A stretch of 44,014 nucleotides of DNA, taken from assembly GCF_018449655.1 (NCBI RefSeq), contig NZ_JAAVUX010000029.1, forward strand, positions 1-44,014, written 5' to 3'. Numbering within the stretch: the first letter of the stretch is position 1; each line of letters opens with the position of its first letter. Shown in pieces: positions 40,481 to 44,014 of this stretch. The notes under the pieces were generated by a model. That model saw nothing but the letters and a program-made list of their open reading frames with translations, ran no database searches and was not told the origin of the DNA. The position numbers and the translations under genes were made by a program. Source of the DNA: Pseudomonas sp. dw_358. GTDB lineage: Bacteria; Pseudomonadota; Gammaproteobacteria; Pseudomonadales; Pseudomonadaceae.

Positions 40481-41353
40481 CTAATGCAAAAAGACCTCAA
40501 GATGCGCCAGCACCTCGTCACTCGACTGCTCCGGCTGCAAATGCCCGCCGCTGATCGCCGCGCCGCGCAGGTCTGCGGCCCACTCGCGCCACGCTTGCAG
40601 CGCCGAGGGCTTGTTGTCGGGCCACAGCACCAGCACCGGGCAGGCCAGGGTGTTGCCAGCCGCCCGGTCGACAGCGTCCTGCTCGCGGTCTTCATTGACC
40701 GCAGCGCGATAGTCCTCGCACATGGCATGGCGCACCGACGGCCGGCGAAAAGCCTCCAGATAAGCCGCCACCGCGCGGGGATCGAGGTGGTCCAGGCCGC
40801 CGGCCATCTTTGCCAGGCAGGCCGAGATGAAGCCGTCCGGGTCGGCCGTCAGCAGGCGTTCGGGCAGCTCGCCCGGCTGGGCCATGAAAAACCAGTGGTA
40901 GTTGGCCAGCGCAAAGCCGGCGTCCACCGTGGCCAGGGCATCCAGTGTCGGGATCACGGTCAGCGAGGCATAGCGGCTGACCCGCTGGGGATGATCCAGG
41001 GCCAACCGGTAACCGGCCCGTGCGCCGCGGTCATGGCCGACCACGGCAAAGCGCGAATGGCCCAATGCCTCCATCAGCGCCACCAAGGCGGCGGCGACCC
41101 GCCGTTTGCCCCAGCGCGGCGTCGTGCTGTGCGTCACGCTGGCTCCATAGCCCGGCAGGTCGGGAACAATCACCGTATGACGGCCGGCCAGCACCGGGGC
41201 GATCAGGCGCCAGGCCAGGTGCGTCTCGGGGAAACCGTGCAACAGCAGCACGGGCGGTCCGGAACCGCCGATGACGCCGTGAAAGTGTACGCCACCGGCA
41301 TCCACCGAGAGCGCTTCGAAACCGGGAAACAGATCCAGCGTGGCAGTGCTCAT
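40481..41353 (-). CDS. Alpha/beta hydrolase, fluoroacetate dehalogenase-like
   Basis: This 290-residue cytosolic hydrolase has the lid pattern and catalytic set of haloacetate/fluoroacetate dehalogenases. The nucleophile is Asp108 with Arg109 and Arg112 in GHDRGAR (carboxylate binding), the halide-pocket pair His153-Trp154 is in NYHWFF, and the catalytic His271 is in SGGHLQ. The oxyanion segment LLHGFPETHLAW is typical. The family also contains soluble epoxide hydrolases, but the paired arginines argue for a 2-haloacid substrate. GGGGAG is seven bases from the chosen ATG; ten upstream in-frame codons are unsupported. It is divergent from the REC-TPR regulator. Confidence 0.85.
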   Translation of the reverse strand: MSTATLDLFPGFEALSVDAGGVHFHGVIGGSGPPVLLLHGFPETHLAWRLIAPVLAGRHTVIVPDLPGYGASVTHSTTPRWGKRRVAAALVALMEALGHSRFAVVGHDRGARAGYRLALDHPQRVSRYASLTVIPTLDALATVDAGFALANYHWFFMAQPGELPERLLTADPDGFISACLAKMAGGLDHLDPRAVAAYLEAFRRPSVRHAMCEDYRAAVNEDREQDAVDRAAGNTLACPVLVLWPDNKPSALQAWREWAADLRGAAISGGHLQPEQSSDEVLAHLEVFLH

Positions 41354-41396
41354 TCCAGTCTCCCCACCTCGGCCGCAAGGCATTCAAATGGCATGA

Positions 41397-41425
41397 TTGC
41401 CAACCCTTCAGCAAACCAACATAGT
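41397..41425 (+). promoter_or_regulatory. Sigma-70-like promoter for the REC-TPR gene
   Basis: TTGCCA at 41397-41402 (5 of 6 to TTGACA) and CATAGT at 41420-41425 (4 of 6 to TATAAT) are spaced by 17 bases. They lie about 70 bases upstream of the TTG start. A second -10-like TATACT at 41439-41444 has no matching -35. Confidence 0.35.
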
Positions 41426-41494
41426 GCCGATAGCTCTCTATACTGCGAAGCCTCGACGGGCTCATACGTTCAATTGCCTGACAGGTCACTTCCC

Positions 41495-43096
41495 TTGGCG
41501 TACACCGACAAAAAATTCCTGATCGTGGATGACTTTTCCGATTTTCGCAGCTCGGTGCGTTCGATGCTGCGTGAACTGGGCGTCAAACACATCGATATGG
41601 CCGATACCGGTGAAGAAGCGCTGAAAATCTGCGCGCTGCGCCGCTACGATTTCATCCTGCACGATTTCAACCTGGGTGACGGCAAGAAAAACGGCCAGCA
41701 AGTGCTCGAGGACCTGATGAGCGACAAGCTCATGAGCCATGAGGCGATTTTCATCATGGTCACGGCAGAGAACAGCCAGGCCATGGTCATGAGTGCGCTG
41801 GAATGGGAGCCCGATGCCTACCTGACCAAGCCGTTCAACCGTGCCGGCCTGGCCCAGCGGCTGGACAAACTGGTGCAACGCAAGACGTTGCTCAAACCCA
41901 TTCTCAAGGCCTTGGACAAGGGCCTGCCGGATCAGGTCCTGCAAGCTTGCGAAGACCTGACCCGCCAGGACCCACGCTACGCGCCTTTGTGCCTGCGTTA
42001 CAAGGCCGACGCCCTGCGCGACCTCAAGCGCGACGACGAGCTGGAAACCTTGCTCAAGGCCATCCTTGCCGACCGGCCGACGCCCTGGGCCTTTCGCATG
42101 CTCGGCAGCCTGCTGTTCAAGCGCAACCAGACCGGCCCGGCGCTGGCGATTTACGAGACCGCGCTCAAGGCCTTTCCGAGCATGCCCGCCCTGTACGACG
42201 GTCTGGCCGATGTGCTGGTGGCCCAGGGTGACAGCAAGCGCGCCCAGCGGGTGCTGGAAGATGCCGTGCGCTTGTCGCCGTTGGCCGTGCGCCGCCAAGG
42301 CCTGTTGGGCAAGCTGGCGTTGGACAACGAAGATTTCGAAGGTGCCTCCAAGGCCTTTCGCCAGGCCGTGGCCCAAGGCAAGCACTCGCGTTTCAAGGAC
42401 CCGGAGACCAACCTGGGCTTCGCTCAGGCGCTGATCAACAAGAACCCCGACCACGGCCTGGACTCGCGCAGCCGCGCCGAGCTCAACCAGGCCCTGGGCG
42501 ACGTGGCCAAGGACCACGGTGACAACCCCGGCCTGCAAGCGCGCACCAGCCTGATGAAAGCCAGCAGCCTGCAGCATTCGGACCCTGAGGCAGCGGCCAA
42601 GCTGGCCCAGGAAGCCATCGCCAAAATGGCCGACATGGAGCAGTTCTTCAGCGCCGACGTGGCCTTGAAGTTCGCGGCGCAATTGCAGCAACTGGGCCAG
42701 GACGATGCCAGCGCCAGCGTGTTCAAGAACTGCGCGCAGATCTACGGCGACGACCCGGCGGTTATGCAGAGCATCGTCAGCTTGTCCAATGACCCGGACA
42801 TCGCCGCCGACCATCAGGCTGCCATGGCCCTCAACGTGCAAGGGGTGCGCAGTTACAAGGGCGGCGACTTGCCGCAAGCTCAGGCGTTGTTCCGCCAGGC
42901 GCTGGCCATGCAGCCGAAAAATATCAGTATCGCCCTCAACCTTGCCCAATCGTTGATTCATGCGCGGGGCGCCACGCCAGATGCAGCTAAGCTGGAAGAG
43001 TGCCAGAGCTGCCTGAACAGTGTGGGCAACCTGCCGGCCACCGATGCGCGTTATGAGCGCTACCAGAACCTGCGTAACAGGGCCTTTGACGCATGA
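41495..43096 (+). CDS. Response regulator with receiver domain and TPR repeats
   Basis: This 533-residue cytosolic protein starts at TTG (MAYTDKKFLIVDDF), with ACAGGT nine bases upstream. No in-frame ATG exists near the receiver domain, and homologs I remember begin MAYSDKKF. The receiver (about 5-125) has Asp12/Asp13 in VDDF, phospho-acceptor Asp57 in ILHDFNLGDGKKNGQQ, and the conserved Lys in YLTKPF. About 400 residues of TPR-like helices follow (for example MLGSLLFKRNQTGPALAIYETALKAFPSMPALYDGLADVLVAQGD). There is no DNA-binding domain, so output is by protein-protein contact. It overlaps the kinase gene by 4 bases. It is its natural partner. Confidence 0.88.
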   Translation: MAYTDKKFLIVDDFSDFRSSVRSMLRELGVKHIDMADTGEEALKICALRRYDFILHDFNLGDGKKNGQQVLEDLMSDKLMSHEAIFIMVTAENSQAMVMSALEWEPDAYLTKPFNRAGLAQRLDKLVQRKTLLKPILKALDKGLPDQVLQACEDLTRQDPRYAPLCLRYKADALRDLKRDDELETLLKAILADRPTPWAFRMLGSLLFKRNQTGPALAIYETALKAFPSMPALYDGLADVLVAQGDSKRAQRVLEDAVRLSPLAVRRQGLLGKLALDNEDFEGASKAFRQAVAQGKHSRFKDPETNLGFAQALINKNPDHGLDSRSRAELNQALGDVAKDHGDNPGLQARTSLMKASSLQHSDPEAAAKLAQEAIAKMADMEQFFSADVALKFAAQLQQLGQDDASASVFKNCAQIYGDDPAVMQSIVSLSNDPDIAADHQAAMALNVQGVRSYKGGDLPQAQALFRQALAMQPKNISIALNLAQSLIHARGATPDAAKLEECQSCLNSVGNLPATDARYERYQNLRNRAFDA

Positions 43097-43785
43097 ATGA
43101 AGAGCAGCCGAGTCTGGATTTTTCCATGGTGATCGCTTCCACCGTGCATGACATGAAAAACTCGCTGGCCACCGTGATGCAGGCCCACGGCGACTGGCTC
43201 GGCCGTCTGCCGCCCACTCAGCAGCACAGTGCCGAGCGGGCGGTGATCGATTACGAGTTCGCCAACCTCAACGGCATGATGGTGCAGTTGCTGGGCCTGT
43301 ATAAGCTGGGGGTCGATCAACTGCCCCTGCGCCCCGATTACCACGAGATGGACGACTTCATCGAGGCCCAGCTGGCAGCCCACGCCGATGTCTTGCAAAG
43401 CCGTGGCATCAGCGCCCGCTATGAAGTAGACCCGTTGTGCCCGCTGGGGTTTTTCGACCGCGAGTTGATCGGGTCGGTGATCGGCAATGTGTTGATCAAT
43501 GCCATCCGCTTTGCTCGCCAGGCCATTCTGATCCGCGTGGGCGAGGCGGGGGGCGAGCTGGTCCTCAGCGTCAACGACGACGGGCCCGGTTACCCGGCGC
43601 GCCTGATCGAGTTCCAATCCCATGCGGTGCAGGGCATCAACCCGGTGAGTGGCAGCACCGGGCTGGGCCTGTATTTCGCTGCGCGAATTGCCGAGCGGCA
43701 TCAGCGCAACGGCGTGCAGGGGCGGATCGAACTGGCCAATGGCGGCGAGTTGGGGGGAGGGCAGTTCGTTTTGCGTTTGCCTTGA
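43093..43785 (+). CDS. Minimal soluble sensor histidine kinase
   Basis: This 230-residue kinase has no membrane segment or separate sensor domain. The H box is VIASTVHDMKNSLATVMQ with His19. The HATPase domain (about 95-230) has the N box NVLINAIRFAR, G1 NDDGPGYP and G2 GSTGLGLYFA. It must be regulated by a partner protein, most likely the REC-TPR response regulator whose stop it overlaps (ATGA). Such compact pairs act inside larger cytosolic signalling pathways; what they sense is not shown. The gene is complete, with no terminator found directly after it. Confidence 0.87.
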   Translation: MNEEQPSLDFSMVIASTVHDMKNSLATVMQAHGDWLGRLPPTQQHSAERAVIDYEFANLNGMMVQLLGLYKLGVDQLPLRPDYHEMDDFIEAQLAAHADVLQSRGISARYEVDPLCPLGFFDRELIGSVIGNVLINAIRFARQAILIRVGEAGGELVLSVNDDGPGYPARLIEFQSHAVQGINPVSGSTGLGLYFAARIAERHQRNGVQGRIELANGGELGGGQFVLRLP

Positions 43786-43845
43786 GGGGATGGGGACCCC
43801 GAACACAGCTCTTCGCCGCAGCCCCACGCCCCCGCGATCTGCTGT

Positions 43846-43941
43846 TGATCTGGCTTGTGATCTGGCTTGTGATCTGGCTTGTGATCTGGCTTGTGATCTG
43901 GCTTGTGATCTGGCTTGTGATCTGGCTTGTGATCTGGCTTT
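43846..43941. repeat. 12-bp tandem repeat, eight copies
   Basis: The unit TGATCTGGCTTG is repeated eight times without gaps; only the last copy differs, by one base (final G to T). Each unit contains GATC. Because the unit is 12 bases, each frame reads a tetrapeptide repeat; the minus strand reads SQIT. No ribosome binding site or family supports a protein. It lies 60 bases after the kinase gene and may vary in copy number between strains. Confidence 0.93.
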
Positions 43942-44014
43942 TGATGTTGACTGTCCGCACCCTCAGCAGGCCGACTGGAGCAGCGCGGGAGTGGGGGGAG
44001 CGAGGCAGGAAGCC

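Noticed and set aside
40484..41494. N-terminal extension of the REC-TPR protein across the hydrolase gene
   Set aside because: The extension is antisense to a hydrolase with an intact active site; the receiver domain begins at the TTG-started MAYTDKKF.
41486..42961. 491-codon minus-strand frame opposite the REC-TPR gene
   Set aside because: The receiver and TPR motifs are on the plus strand, and the antisense frame has no recognisable domain.
43846..43941. CRISPR array
   Set aside because: The 12-bp units are contiguous, without spacers, and no cas gene is present.
43637..43960. Minus-strand ORF with SQIT tetrapeptide repeats
   Set aside because: It is created by the 12-bp tandem repeat, overlaps the kinase end, and has no ribosome binding site or family support.

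Overview
The window looks like chromosomal DNA of a Pseudomonas close to the P. fluorescens / P. putida groups. This rests on gene content and protein style, not on a database search: a MuxABC-OpmB type RND operon, an RidA/IclR/amino-acid-deaminase cluster, a TTG-started response regulator with TPR repeats, REP-like inverted repeats and strong GC-rich codon bias. No rRNA, tRNA, CRISPR array, IS element or integrase was seen.

Layout. (1) 1-6.5 kb: a YhhS-type MFS exporter (minus) diverges from a short, UvrA2-class excinuclease paralog, followed by an SDR oxidoreductase overlapping a family-15 glycoside hydrolase. (2) 6.6-10 kb: a small hypothetical gene, a ModE-like palindrome with an orphan 49-codon membrane ORF, a DipZ-type CcdA/thioredoxin fusion, a CsbD stress protein with a sigma-E/AlgU-like promoter, a perfect bidirectional terminator and a YgdI/YgdR lipoprotein. 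(3) 10-23 kb: a CHASE-PAS-PAS hybrid histidine kinase with two receiver domains, divergent from the tripartite RND pump muxA-muxB-muxC-opmB. (4) 23-25 kb: a GH5 glycoside hydrolase with a phage-tail-fibre-like N-terminal region. (5) 25.2-30.7 kb: one catabolic unit made of an amino-acid ABC transporter (binding protein, two permeases, ATPase), RidA, an IclR regulator and a PLP/zinc amino acid deaminase of the D-serine dehydratase type. A 14-bp palindrome lies just upstream. (6) 31.1-35.4 kb: a visibly more AT-rich island of unrecognised membrane-anchored and exported proteins containing two tandem pairs of related genes, plus an exported helical-repeat protein. (7) 35.7-38.4 kb: an exported double-VOC protein coupled to an AlgE-like porin, and a small Cys-motif protein. 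(8) 38.4-41.4 kb: an OPT-family transporter and a fluoroacetate-dehalogenase-like alpha/beta hydrolase. (9) 41.5-44 kb: a REC-TPR response regulator coupled to a minimal soluble histidine kinase, then eight copies of a 12-bp tandem repeat.

How the genes work together. The clearest system is the D-amino-acid-type unit: uptake, PLP-dependent deamination, RidA clearance of the reactive enamine/imine, and an IclR regulator with a candidate operator. The pump operon is complete (adaptor, two inner-membrane permeases, outer-membrane channel) and the hybrid kinase beside it may or may not be its regulator. The least explained region is 31.1-35.4 kb. Its tandem paralogs, translational coupling, N-terminal membrane anchors and base composition fit an acquired cluster, possibly immunity-type proteins, but no effector or toxin gene is visible in the window.
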